NCBI GenBank assembly: GCA_017501255.1
Contig: JAFVXE010000021.1
Coordinates: 45,300-109,299, forward strand
Origin: Clostridia bacterium
GTDB taxonomy: Bacteria; Bacillota; Clostridia; Christensenellales; Aristaeellaceae
Direction of reading: 5' to 3'
Length of the DNA stretch: 64,000 nt
Position 1 is the first letter of the stretch. Every line of letters starts with the position of its first letter. Below the pieces are notes generated by a model. It was given only the letters and a program-made list of their open reading frames with translations. It did not search any database and was not told where the DNA came from. Positions 8,998-17,500 of this stretch are shown in pieces. A program made the translations under genes and the position numbers.

Positions 8998-9268
8998 ACA
9001 GGCAATGATGGGAAGGAGTACCCAGCAGGTGCACGTCCTCAGAGAGCTTTCGGTTGGTGCAAGAAAGCGGCGGCACGTTGGCGAATACATCCCTGAGCCC
9101 GGCTGTGAACTGACAGTAGCAGACCGACGGTGCGCCGTTTACAGCGCAGGCGATGTGTTGGCATCGCACAGAGGGTGTACGCCGTGAGGGGTGCATCAAA
9201 CGGAAGTGGTACCGCGACAGATTTTCTGCCGCCTTCCCCTATTTTGACGGGGAAGGCGGTTTTCTTTT
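8998..9268 (+). promoter_or_regulatory. T-box riboswitch leader, specifier reads as tyrosine (TAC)
   Basis: The leader has the standard T-box parts in order: a stem I region with AGAGAG (the AG bulge element) and GGTTGGTGCAAG, a specifier-loop segment GCGAATACATCCCTGAGC, and the T-box/antiterminator core AAGTGGTACCGCG (9204-9216). In leaders of this layout the codon after GAA is the specifier, giving TAC (9086-9088), tyrosine. An intrinsic terminator follows. Uncharged tRNA-Tyr should stabilise the antiterminator and turn on the aminotransferase-tyrS operon. The presence of tyrS downstream independently supports the specifier reading. Confidence 0.9.
9229..9268 (+). terminator. T-box-controlled intrinsic terminator
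   Basis: CCGCCTTCCCC (9229-9239) pairs with GGGGAAGGCGG (9249-9259), an 11-bp stem followed by a T-rich run. It begins 12 bases after the T-box core, as expected for the terminator that competes with the antiterminator. Confidence 0.85.
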
Positions 9269-9295
9269 CCCCGAATACTAAAGGAGGTTATCCCC

Positions 9296-10486
9296 ATGAT
9301 TCCAGAAGGTATCCAATTTGCCGACAGATTCGACGGCGTAACCGGAAGCGCCATTCGCGAGATCTTCAAAGTGTTGGGCAAGCCCGGCATGATCTCCTTT
9401 GCCGGTGGCAACCCTTCTCTGGCAGCCTTGCCGGATGAAGTGTGCGCAGAGCTGGCTTACGAAGCCATGAAAGCCGATGGCAAGCGCATTTTGCAATACG
9501 GCGCCACCGAGGGTTACCCGCCCTTTGTGGAAAGCCTGAATGCCTATATTTCCAAGCAGTATGGCTTTGATCTGGAGGAAAACGGCGTACTGCCCACCAC
9601 CGGCTCCACCAGTTGTATGGACCTGATGCTGAAAGCTTTCATCAACCCCGGCGATGCCGTGCTGGTGGAAAGCCCCACCTTCCTTGGCAATATGCAGACG
9701 CTGAATCTGTATCAGGCCAAGCTGATCCCGGTGGAAAGCGATGAGGGCGGCGTCCGGCTGGATAAGCTGGAAGAAGCCATCAAGGAACATCACCCCAAGC
9801 TGTTCTATATCATTCCCTCCTTCCAGAATCCTTCCGGACGTACACTGGCTGCCGACCGCCGCAAACCCATTGCGGAACTGGCCAGAAAATACGGTTTCAT
9901 CGTTCTGGAGGACGATCCCTACCGTGACCTGCGCTATACCGGCGAGCATCTGCCCACCATCAAGAGCTTCGATACCACCGGTCATGTGGTCTATATGGGC
10001 AGCTTTTCCAAGATCATCAGCCCCGGCCTGCGGGTAGGCTTCCTGGTAGCCCAGAAGGATATCCTGCGCAAGTGTACCATTGGCAAGCAGGGCACCGACC
10101 TGCATACCCCCAACCTGAACCAGGCCATGGTGGATCTGTTCCTGCGCAGGGGTATGCTGGATGGTCACATCAAGAGCATCCTTCCCGCCTATCGGGAAAA
10201 GATGGAACTGATGCTGGAGGAACTGAAATCCTTCCCGGAAGGCACCCAGTATTTCGTGCCGGAAGGCGGTCTGTTCATCTGGGTGGAAATGCCGGAAGGC
10301 TTCAACGCCACGGAGTTGTTCCATGCTGCCGTGGAAGCCGGTGTCGCCTATGTTCCCGGCACTCACTTCTATCCCTACGGCGGCCACCACAACACCCTGC
10401 GCCTGAACTTTTCCAACTCCACGCCGGAACAGATTCGGGAAGGCATGGGCAAACTGCGCAAGCTGTTTGCAGAGAACATGGGCTGA
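9296..10486 (+). CDS. PLP-dependent class I/II aminotransferase, probably aromatic amino acid
   Basis: A 396-residue fold-type I aminotransferase starting at an ATG after AAAGGAGG. It belongs to the family that includes 2-aminoadipate and aromatic aminotransferases. Visible motifs: a substrate and cofactor loop TTGSTSCMD, the Asp/Tyr cofactor segment VLEDDPYRDLRY, the Schiff-base lysine in GSFSKIISPGLRVG, and the C-terminal carboxylate-binding arginine in TLRLNFSN. The family transfers an amino group between an amino acid and a 2-oxo acid in the cytoplasm. The tyrosine T-box upstream and tyrS downstream suggest tyrosine or another aromatic amino acid as the substrate; this is inference from context. 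Confidence 0.88.
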   Translation: MIPEGIQFADRFDGVTGSAIREIFKVLGKPGMISFAGGNPSLAALPDEVCAELAYEAMKADGKRILQYGATEGYPPFVESLNAYISKQYGFDLEENGVLPTTGSTSCMDLMLKAFINPGDAVLVESPTFLGNMQTLNLYQAKLIPVESDEGGVRLDKLEEAIKEHHPKLFYIIPSFQNPSGRTLAADRRKPIAELARKYGFIVLEDDPYRDLRYTGEHLPTIKSFDTTGHVVYMGSFSKIISPGLRVGFLVAQKDILRKCTIGKQGTDLHTPNLNQAMVDLFLRRGMLDGHIKSILPAYREKMELMLEELKSFPEGTQYFVPEGGLFIWVEMPEGFNATELFHAAVEAGVAYVPGTHFYPYGGHHNTLRLNFSNSTPEQIREGMGKLRKLFAENMG

Positions 10487-10537
10487 CACAATAATCGAAA
10501 CGCTGTATCAATCAATAATCATAAAGGAGAAATCACC

Positions 10538-11764
10538 ATGCACGTACTTGATATGCTCAAAGAGCGCGGATTCGTGGCTCAGGTAACCTTCGAAGAAGAC
10601 CTCTACAAGGCCATGGAAAAAGGCCCCGTTACCTTCTACCTGGGCATTGACCCCACCGCCGACAGCCTGCACGTTGGCCACTTCATGCCCATCATCATGG
10701 CCAGCCACCTGCAGAAAGCCGGTCACCGCCCCATCATCCTGTGCGGCGGCGGCACTGCCATGATCGGCGACCCCAGCGGCAAGACCGATATGCGCAAGAT
10801 GCTCACCAAGGAAACCATTGCCGGTAACGTCGCTGCCATCCAGAACCAGCTGAGCCGCTTTATGGAGTTCGGCGAAGGCAAGGCCACCATGGTCAACAAT
10901 GGCGACTGGCTTTTGAACCTGAACTATGTTGACTTCTTGCGTGAAATCGGTGCCCACTTCAGCGTGAACCGTATGCTGACCGCCGAGTGCTACAAGCGCC
11001 GCATGGAAACCGGCCTTACTTTCCTGGAGTTCAACTACATGATCATGCAGAGCTACGACTTCCTGCAGCTGTTCAAGACCCATGGTTGCCGTCTGCAGAT
11101 CGGCGGAGACGATCAGTGGTCCAATATGCTGGGCGGTGCTGACTTGATCCGCCGCAAGGAAAAGGAAGACGCATTCGCTCTCACCTGCAAGCTGATCATG
11201 ACCCACGATGGCAAGAAGATGGGCAAGACCGAAAAGGGCGCTTTGTGGCTGGATCCCAACCGCACTTCTCCCTACGAGTTCTACCAGTACTGGCGCAACG
11301 TGGCCGATCAGGACGTGGAACGCTTCCTGGGCCTGCTGACCTTCCTGCCCATGGACGAAGTTCGTCGTCTGGGCGCTCTGGAAGGCGCTGAAATCAACGA
11401 GGCCAAGAAGGTGCTGGCTTTCGAGATTACCAAGATGATCCACGGCGAAGAAGAAGCCACCAAGGCTGCCGAAGCTGCTGCTGCCCTGTTTGCCGGCGGT
11501 GGTGCCAGCCAGAATGTGCCCACTTTCGAAGTGTCCGCTGCCGAACTGGCCGAGGACAACCGCATCACCACCCTGCTGGCCTCCTGCGGCCTGTGCAAGA
11601 GCCGTGGCGATGCCCGTAAGATGGTGGAATCCGGTGCTGTTGCTGCCAATGAAGAAAAGGTTACCGACATCAACATGGCCATCACTGCCGAAATGATTGG
11701 CACCGAAGGCCTGCTGCTGCGCAAGGGTAAGAAGGGCTACTGCCGCCTGATGCTGAAAGCATGA
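10538..11764 (+). CDS. tyrS: Tyrosyl-tRNA synthetase
   Basis: A 408-residue class I aminoacyl-tRNA synthetase that charges tRNA-Tyr. Signature motifs are [14 protein letters not shown] (HIGH box, written HVGH), the tyrosine-pocket stretch [10 protein letters not shown], and [10 protein letters not shown] (KMSKS loop). The last 65 or so residues form an S4-like RNA-binding domain ([16 protein letters not shown] and onward). AAAGGAG sits before the ATG. It follows the aminotransferase by 51 bases and shares its T-box promoter, so it should be induced on tyrosine shortage. Its stop codon overlaps the start of the next gene. Confidence 0.97.
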   Translation: MHVLDMLKERGFVAQVTFEEDLYKAMEKGPVTFYLGIDPTADSLHVGHFMPIIMASHLQKAGHRPIILCGGGTAMIGDPSGKTDMRKMLTKETIAGNVAAIQNQLSRFMEFGEGKATMVNNGDWLLNLNYVDFLREIGAHFSVNRMLTAECYKRRMETGLTFLEFNYMIMQSYDFLQLFKTHGCRLQIGGDDQWSNMLGGADLIRRKEKEDAFALTCKLIMTHDGKKMGKTEKGALWLDPNRTSPYEFYQYWRNVADQDVERFLGLLTFLPMDEVRRLGALEGAEINEAKKVLAFEITKMIHGEEEATKAAEAAAALFAGGGASQNVPTFEVSAAELAEDNRITTLLASCGLCKSRGDARKMVESGAVAANEEKVTDINMAITAEMIGTEGLLLRKGKKGYCRLMLKA

Positions 11765-12411
11765 TGAAAGCCTATAAAACGCTGCTGAAAGAAGCCAGTG
11801 ATGAAGTGATCATCAACAAGAGCCGCTTCATTGGCTACGCAGCGCCTGTGAAAACGGTCGAGGAAGCGCTCAGTTTCCTCGACCGTATCCGTACCAAGCA
11901 CAAGGATGCCACCCACAACTGCTATGCCTACATCATCGGACAGAATGCGGGCATCATGCGCTACAGCGACGATGGCGAACCCGGCGGCACTGCGGGTATG
12001 CCCATTATCGAAGTGATGAAAGCCCGTGGCGTGGTGGACTGCGCCGTGGTGGTAACCCGCTATTTCGGCGGCATTCTGCTGGGGGCAGGCGGGTTGGTAA
12101 GGGCCTATACCCAGGGCTGTGTCATTGCCCTGAATGCGGCGCAGGTATGCGAAATGCACCCCACGGAAACATGGATGTTTGAAGTGGCTTATCCCCTGTG
12201 GGATAAAGTGCAGCATACCCTGAAAAGCCTGCCCGTCCGGCTGGAAAGCACCGAGTTTACCACTGCCGTGGCTTTTGAAATCAGCGTGAAGGCAGCGGAC
12301 AGCGAGGCAGTACAAGCCGAACTAACCCGGGTGACCGACGGGCGCATCGAGGCGCTATTGGAGGAAGAAAGCTATTCCCCATGGGTGGAGAATGCTGTGG
12401 AATCAACATAA
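11761..12411 (+). CDS. YigZ/IMPACT family protein (UPF0029)
   Basis: A 216-residue protein with the signature [15 protein letters not shown] in an N-terminal UPF0029 domain, followed by the [21 protein letters not shown] stretch and a C-terminal DUF1949-like ferredoxin fold. Family members bind translation components or RNA; the eukaryotic relative IMPACT modulates Gcn2, and the bacterial role is not settled. The ATG overlaps the tyrS stop (ATGATGA), so translation is coupled. Sharing the tyrosine T-box operon may be functional or incidental. Confidence 0.9.
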   Translation: MMKAYKTLLKEASDEVIINKSRFIGYAAPVKTVEEALSFLDRIRTKHKDATHNCYAYIIGQNAGIMRYSDDGEPGGTAGMPIIEVMKARGVVDCAVVVTRYFGGILLGAGGLVRAYTQGCVIALNAAQVCEMHPTETWMFEVAYPLWDKVQHTLKSLPVRLESTEFTTAVAFEISVKAADSEAVQAELTRVTDGRIEALLEEESYSPWVENAVEST

Positions 12412-12421
12412 GGAGATACCC

Positions 12422-13387
12422 ATGAACCCAAACAACATCATTGTCCGTGATATGCTGCCCCATGAAGCCGACCGGGTGGGACAGCTTCATAATCAGATTC
12501 ATGCGCTGCATGTAAACGGTCGGCCGGATATGTTTGCGCCCAATTATGATAACTCCGCTGATATGATGAAGTGGTTTGCCGATCAACCCAACAATCGTGT
12601 GCTGGTTGCTGTTCGGGAGGATACCATCCTCGGCTATGCGGTGATGGATTATCTCATCCGTGAGGCTTCCCCCTACTCCCTGCCACGCCGTTCCATTCAT
12701 GTGCAGGAGATTTGCGTGGACGAATCGGCCAAGCGCTGTGGTGCAGGCCGTGCCCTGATGGAATACATCTACGAGGATGCCCGCAAACGGAGTTATCCCC
12801 GGGTGGAGCTGGATGTGTGGGACTTCAACGAAAGCGCTCACCAGTTCTACGAAGCAGTGGGCATGAAAGATTTCCGGCATTATCTGGAGTATCGGGTATT
12901 CCCCCATCGTTTTACCCGGCTGGACACAAAGCACGCATCAGCTGCAATTGCCCTTTACAACAGTCTGAAAAACCTGCCCGGCTGCACATGGGATGAGGGC
13001 TATCCCAATCAGGAGATCATTGAAAGCGATCTTCAAAGCAGATATCTGTATGGCGCAATCGATGGCAATGACTTGATCGCCGTGGGTGCTGCGCTGCCGG
13101 ATGAGGAACTGACCCATCTGGATTGTTGGACCATTCCCGCACAGAATCCCTGTGTCTTCTCCCGCATCGGGGTGGCATTGAACCGTCAGGGACAGGGGCT
13201 TGCCTCGCAAATCGTTCGCTATATGGAAGAGGAAATGCGCCTTAGCGGCTTTGATGCGGTTCGGATGCTGGTTTCTCCCGGCAATGCAAAAGCCCTCCAC
13301 GTATACCGTGGCTGCGGCTATCAGGAATGCGGCAGCACCCGGATGTACGAAGAGGACTGGCTTTGTTTTGAAAAGAAGCTGGGATAA
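12422..13387 (+). CDS. Tandem GNAT acetyltransferase
   Basis: A 321-residue protein made of two GNAT folds. The first (about 8-165) contains the acetyl-CoA loop as VDESAKRCGAGRALME followed by WDFNESAHQFYEAVGM. The second (about 175-320) contains VALNRQGQGLASQIV and SPGNAKALHVYRGCGY. Such double GNAT proteins move an acetyl group from acetyl-CoA to amines, peptides or small molecules; the target cannot be read here. The start at 12422 follows AAGGAG; an in-frame ATG at 12392 inside the previous gene has no ribosome site. It lies 10 bases after the YigZ gene and is likely co-transcribed. Confidence 0.85.
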   Translation: MNPNNIIVRDMLPHEADRVGQLHNQIHALHVNGRPDMFAPNYDNSADMMKWFADQPNNRVLVAVREDTILGYAVMDYLIREASPYSLPRRSIHVQEICVDESAKRCGAGRALMEYIYEDARKRSYPRVELDVWDFNESAHQFYEAVGMKDFRHYLEYRVFPHRFTRLDTKHASAAIALYNSLKNLPGCTWDEGYPNQEIIESDLQSRYLYGAIDGNDLIAVGAALPDEELTHLDCWTIPAQNPCVFSRIGVALNRQGQGLASQIVRYMEEEMRLSGFDAVRMLVSPGNAKALHVYRGCGYQECGSTRMYEEDWLCFEKKLG

Positions 13388-13408
13388 GCGATTGGTTTGT
13401 GGCAGGAA

Positions 13409-13804
13409 TCAATTTTGATCCATGTCTTGCAGCAGCTGAATCAGTGCTGCATCATCTCCGGCATAGGTGAGCACAAACCGCTGCCCGAAACGGGTAACAA
13501 GACCGAACTGTTCCTGATCAACAAAGGTTTTCAGATAATCAGCCCGGTTGCTTTCATCGAAGTAGACCAGCACCGTTTCCTCCCCCACCGTCAGCTGTTG
13601 CCAGCGGGAAGCATCCGCAATTCCAACGGGTTCTCCCTCCGTCAGCGGCGCAAGGGATACGGAATAGCCTGCATCAGCAAAGACGGAAAGCAGCTTGGCA
13701 TACAGTTTTTCCTGAGTCGGATTCTGCGCACAGGCGCACAAAAGCAGGCAGAAAATCAAAAGCCCTGCCAAAAGAATTCTTTTCCACGAAATCGTACGAA
13801 CCAT
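13409..13804 (-). CDS. Small lipoprotein of unknown function
   Basis: A 131-residue protein with a lipoprotein signal: basic N-terminus, hydrophobic core and LLLCAC lipobox, so it is probably a lipid-anchored surface protein. The mature part (about 110 residues) has no motif I recognise; it may be a small alpha/beta domain. Start chosen at 13804, because AAAGGA lies nine bases before it, whereas the in-frame ATG at 13813 abuts that site. It is convergent with the GNAT gene. Confidence 0.65.
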   Translation of the reverse strand: MVRTISWKRILLAGLLIFCLLLCACAQNPTQEKLYAKLLSVFADAGYSVSLAPLTEGEPVGIADASRWQQLTVGEETVLVYFDESNRADYLKTFVDQEQFGLVTRFGQRFVLTYAGDDAALIQLLQDMDQN

Positions 13805-13845
13805 ACGACCCATTCCTTTCGTTATACCACTAAGGAGGTGCGCCC

Positions 13846-14103
13846 ATGCGCTGTGGTTGCCCCCATTGCGAGGCTTACATGATTCAATCCGAAACAGAGC
13901 ACCAAGCCTGTGTATGCCCAGAGTGCGGCTATCGCTGCAACGCCTGTCTGGGCACCAATTCCATCATCACCCGGGAACAACTGGCTGCCCTGAAGGATGT
14001 GGAATGGTTTACGCCGGTGTTCGACCGTCCCCTCAACGACGAGGAAGCAGCTGCGGAAGAAGCCAAGGAAGAGGATTCCTTCAGCAGTTTTTTCGGCCGC
14101 TGA
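13846..14103 (+). CDS. Small zinc-ribbon protein
   Basis: An 85-residue protein. The N-terminal half has Cys pairs spaced like a zinc ribbon: CGCPHC near residue 3, then CVCPEC with two more Cys in YRCNACLG. The second half is acidic (EEAAAEEAKEEDSF). Zinc ribbons of this size bind nucleic acid or protein partners; no function can be given. AAGGAGGT precedes the ATG. A strong hairpin terminator follows. Confidence 0.7.
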   Translation: MRCGCPHCEAYMIQSETEHQACVCPECGYRCNACLGTNSIITREQLAALKDVEWFTPVFDRPLNDEEAAAEEAKEEDSFSSFFGR

Positions 14104-14157
14104 TGTCGGAACCATGCTGGCTCATCATAGCACACCCGATGCAAAAACGCAACGGAT

Positions 14158-14204
14158 ACAAAACGAACCGGTTCAAGCAACGATCTTGAACCGGTTCGTT
14201 TTGT
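14158..14204. terminator. Bidirectional terminator with 20-bp perfect stem
   Basis: Bases 14158-14177 pair perfectly with 14185-14204 around the 7-base loop CAACGAT. Both outer edges are A/T rich (AACAAAACG / CGTTTTGTTATTATT), so it can end transcription of the zinc-ribbon gene on + and of pyruvate kinase on minus. Confidence 0.9.
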
Positions 14205-14206
14205 TA

Positions 14207-15970
14207 TTATTTGCTCAGATGACCCTCATTGCTGGCCACCATGCCACGCTCCGCATCCAGCTTGACCACAGCGCCGCTCTTGAGAATATGCGTCGCATTC
14301 TCTGCGCCGATAATCACCGGCAGATTCAGGCTCATGCCTGCAATGGCACCGTGACCATTGGGGTCGCTATCCTCCAGAATCAGACCGCTGGCCTTGCGTA
14401 CCAGAGGTAGCAGACTGTTATCCGTCTGCTTGACCACCAGAATATCGCCATCCTTGAAGGTTTTGAATGCTTCACTGACCGACTGGCATACGCACAGGCT
14501 GCCGCAGCAGCTCTGCTCCGTCACGCCGGTACCCGTGACCAGAATATGGCCCACCACGTGCACCTTCATCAGGTTGGTGGTACCGCTGATGCCCAGCGGC
14601 ACGCCGGCAGTCATAACCACCAGCTCGCCATCATGCAAAAGTCCTGCATCCTCGCCGGCACGAACGGCCAGTTCAAACAGATCGTCCGTATTGCTGGCTT
14701 CTTCGATCACCAGCGGCGTAACACCCCAGCTGAGGCACAGCTGGCGGCATACGGTTTCATCCGTGGTGCAGCAGATAATGGGACAGTTGGGACGATACTT
14801 GGAGATCATGCGGGCAGTCCGGCCGCCCTTGGTTACCGTCAGGATGGCGGCAGCGCCCAGATCCTGCGCAGAGGTTACCGTGGCATGGGAGATAGCGTTG
14901 GTCACATCGGGAATCAGATCCGCTTCCCGCTCCTTGAAGCGCTTCACATAGTTGATATCCGCTTCCGCACTCATGGCGATGCGGGCCATGGTCTGCACGG
15001 CCTCCACGGGATACATACCGGCAGCGGTTTCACCGGAGAGCATGATGGCGCTGGTGCCGTCATAAATGGCATTGGCAACGTCAGTGGCTTCCGCACGGGT
15101 GGGGCGGGGATTTTTCATCATGCTGTCCAGCATCTGGGTGGCGGTGATCACCTGCTTGCCGCTGGAATAGGCCTTATGGATCAACGCCTTCTGGATGGGA
15201 GGTACCTGTTCCAGCGGAATCTCCACGCCCAGATCGCCACGGGCTACCATGATTCCATCCGCCACACGGATGATGTCATCAATGTTTTCAACGCCCTGCA
15301 TATTCTCGATCTTGGCAATGATATTCACATTGGTGCGTCCCGCCTGGCTGAACAGCTTGCGCACATCCAGAATATCATCGGCGGTACGGGTAAAGGAAGC
15401 GGCGATAAAGTCAACGCCGTGCTCCACGCCAAAGAGGATATCCGCACGGTCCTCCGGGCTGATAAAGGGCATACTCAGGGCCACATCGGGCACATTGACG
15501 CTCTTGCGGTTGGAAACCACGCCGTCATTCTCCACAATACAGGTGATTTCCGTAGCGGTCACATTGCGCACCGTCATGCCCACAAGACCGTCATCCATCA
15601 GAATGGTATTGCCCACCTTGATATCCCGGGGCAGTTCCGGATAGGTGATGGAAGCACGCTCGTTGTTGCCAACGATACTCTTGGTCACCAGCGTAAAGGT
15701 CTGGCCTTTTTTCAGTTCCACCTTGCCGTTTTCAAAGGTTTCCAGACGGATTTCCGGGCCTTTGGTATCCAGCATGATGGCAATGGGCTTGTTCAGTTCC
15801 TGACTCACCCGGCGAATCCGCTTGATGTTCTCCAGATGGTACTCATGAGAACCATGGGAGAAATTCAACCGGGCCACATTCATGCCGGAGAGGATCAACT
15901 CTCTGAGCACCTCATCTTTTTCCGTGGAGGGGCCGAGGGTACAGACAATTTTTGTTTTCCGAAGGGTCAT
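14207..15970 (-). CDS. pyk: Pyruvate kinase with C-terminal PEP-utilizer domain
   Basis: A 587-residue enzyme converting phosphoenolpyruvate and ADP to pyruvate and ATP in glycolysis. Motifs: KTKIVCTLGPST at the N-terminus, MLDTKGPEIRL, the catalytic lysine in IAKIENMQG, and MVARGDLGVEIP. The last 90 residues form the swivelling PEP-utilizer domain (SGLILEDSDPNGHGAIAGMSL), as in Bacillus and Clostridium enzymes. The frame is open to 16420, but the ATG at 15970 with AAGGAG upstream begins the conserved MTLRKTKIV sequence. It lies 20 bases after ogt. Confidence 0.96.
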   Translation of the reverse strand: MTLRKTKIVCTLGPSTEKDEVLRELILSGMNVARLNFSHGSHEYHLENIKRIRRVSQELNKPIAIMLDTKGPEIRLETFENGKVELKKGQTFTLVTKSIVGNNERASITYPELPRDIKVGNTILMDDGLVGMTVRNVTATEITCIVENDGVVSNRKSVNVPDVALSMPFISPEDRADILFGVEHGVDFIAASFTRTADDILDVRKLFSQAGRTNVNIIAKIENMQGVENIDDIIRVADGIMVARGDLGVEIPLEQVPPIQKALIHKAYSSGKQVITATQMLDSMMKNPRPTRAEATDVANAIYDGTSAIMLSGETAAGMYPVEAVQTMARIAMSAEADINYVKRFKEREADLIPDVTNAISHATVTSAQDLGAAAILTVTKGGRTARMISKYRPNCPIICCTTDETVCRQLCLSWGVTPLVIEEASNTDDLFELAVRAGEDAGLLHDGELVVMTAGVPLGISGTTNLMKVHVVGHILVTGTGVTEQSCCGSLCVCQSVSEAFKTFKDGDILVVKQTDNSLLPLVRKASGLILEDSDPNGHGAIAGMSLNLPVIIGAENATHILKSGAVVKLDAERGMVASNEGHLSK

Positions 15971-15990
15971 CAGACTCACTCCTTCAATGG

Positions 15991-16485
15991 TTATCCCTTT
16001 TCCTGCGGCATCCGGCCGCCGATGGCCTTGGATTCCAATTCCAACAGGTATTCTTTGATGAAAAGCCCACCGGCATAGCCCGTCAGCTTTCCATTGGCCC
16101 CCACCACCCGGTGGCAGGGAATGATGATCGGCAATGGATTGCGATGATTCGCCATGCCAGCCGCTCTGGCAGCTCCAGAATGGCCCGCCGCTTCCGCTTG
16201 CTGTTGATAGGTAATGGTATGCCCATAGGGAATTGTTTGCAGTACTTGCCAGCATTGCTGCTGGAACGCAGTTCCCTTGGGTGCCAGCGGCAGATGGAAC
16301 TGCCGCAGTTTTCCTGCAAAATATGCTGAAAGCTGCTTTTGGGTCTCCTGTAGCAGCGGCGTGTTGATCAGGGTAGCCTCTTTGGCTTCCTGCCGACCAA
16401 ACCGCAGCGATACAAGACAATCCGCCTCCTGTTGCAGCGTCAGCCAGCCAACAAGGCTATTCACATACCAGCAAACCAAGCTCAT
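15991..16485 (-). CDS. ogt: Methylated-DNA-protein-cysteine methyltransferase
   Basis: A 164-residue O6-alkylguanine repair protein. The acceptor cysteine is in IIPCHRVVGANGKLTGYAGG, and the helix-turn-helix part is QCWQVLQTIPYGHTITYQQ. It removes alkyl groups from guanine by irreversible transfer to its own Cys. The start codon overlaps the stop of the Lgt-like gene (ATGA), so the two are translationally coupled. Confidence 0.95.
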   Translation of the reverse strand: MSLVCWYVNSLVGWLTLQQEADCLVSLRFGRQEAKEATLINTPLLQETQKQLSAYFAGKLRQFHLPLAPKGTAFQQQCWQVLQTIPYGHTITYQQQAEAAGHSGAARAAGMANHRNPLPIIIPCHRVVGANGKLTGYAGGLFIKEYLLELESKAIGGRMPQEKG

Positions 16486-17498
16486 TGCTGCAAGGGTTGT
16501 ACGGCTGCCCGCTGTTTACGAACGCTGCTGTACAGCATACAGGCAGCAGCAGCCACCAGCAGACAAATCAGGATCATCAACAGATAGAAGTGACCGGTGG
16601 TCAGACCGGTGACAGGCAGTCTGCCATCCAGTGCAAATTCCAGCACCACAATACCGGCCACAAACACCAGAATGACGAGCCAGCCAAAAACGCTCCTGCC
16701 ACCGACCTTGCCAAGCATCCGGTTCAAACGGCTGCTCAGCAGAAGGATGGCGATGATGGGCAGCAATGCAGCCACCACCTGACCGATACGCAGGAAAATC
16801 ATCTGCATATGACCATCATCCCTCAGGCTTTCCAGCACCACCATGGCAGCGCCGTACAAAGCAAGGGACAGCCAGCCGGTTTCACCGCTGCGGAAACCCG
16901 CTTTCTTCTGTGCAGCAAGATAAACCAGCAGCATCGCCACGGCAATCAGGCAGGAAAGGATGGCCTGATACAGATAGACCAGCATCCGGTACTCCACATT
17001 CACACCCATTCGTTCACACAGGAACAGCCATGGGAATATTTCCGTCATCCGGCCTTCTTCCACGATTTTGCCAATGCCCAGACCGGTATCCTGCTGACCC
17101 AGATACAGGGCGCACAGCAGCAGCCCCATGGGAACACAGAGAATATCCAGCAATTCGGCGGATTTTTCGCCGGTGATGGCGGCTGTCAGCAGAACTGCCA
17201 ACAGCAGACCCACCAGCAGCCCCGACAGGGACAAACCACCGTCAAAGAAACGAAGGGTCAGCCAAAGATTCTCATAGGCATCCGTAAAATCGGAAAGATT
17301 CACCAGGCAGTACAGAAGCCGGGCGAATGCAATGCCCAGCACAGTGCCCGCCAAAGTCAGCACACAAATGGATACCGGCTGAACATTCCGTTTCTTTGCC
17401 AAAAGCAGCATGGCAGCAAAAAGTGCCAGCATACCAACAGCAGCACACAAACCCAGACGGTATCCCGTCAGGCCAAACAGTTCAAAAGATGCTTCCAT
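16482..17498 (-). CDS. Lgt-related multi-pass membrane protein
   Basis: A 338-residue integral membrane protein with about nine hydrophobic segments. It resembles prolipoprotein diacylglyceryl transferase: an early FARLLYCLVN (R..Y motif position), GGLSLSGLLVG in place of GG.S.HGG, and ESLRDDGHM in place of the late E..R motif. The family's GR..NF.N.E block is not recognisable, so it is a divergent relative and may not be the housekeeping enzyme. Its stop overlaps ogt, and it begins 2 bases after the phosphodiester glycosidase gene, so the three form an operon from the promoter at 18577-18605. Confidence 0.65.
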   Translation of the reverse strand: MEASFELFGLTGYRLGLCAAVGMLALFAAMLLLAKKRNVQPVSICVLTLAGTVLGIAFARLLYCLVNLSDFTDAYENLWLTLRFFDGGLSLSGLLVGLLLAVLLTAAITGEKSAELLDILCVPMGLLLCALYLGQQDTGLGIGKIVEEGRMTEIFPWLFLCERMGVNVEYRMLVYLYQAILSCLIAVAMLLVYLAAQKKAGFRSGETGWLSLALYGAAMVVLESLRDDGHMQMIFLRIGQVVAALLPIIAILLLSSRLNRMLGKVGGRSVFGWLVILVFVAGIVVLEFALDGRLPVTGLTTGHFYLLMILICLLVAAAACMLYSSVRKQRAAVQPLQQ

Positions 17499-17500
17499 GA

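Noticed and set aside
12392..12421. Upstream in-frame start for the GNAT gene
   Set aside because: The ATG at 12422 has AAGGAG at good distance; the upstream one lies inside the previous gene without a ribosome site.
14546..16078. 510-residue frame on +
   Set aside because: It is antisense to pyruvate kinase.
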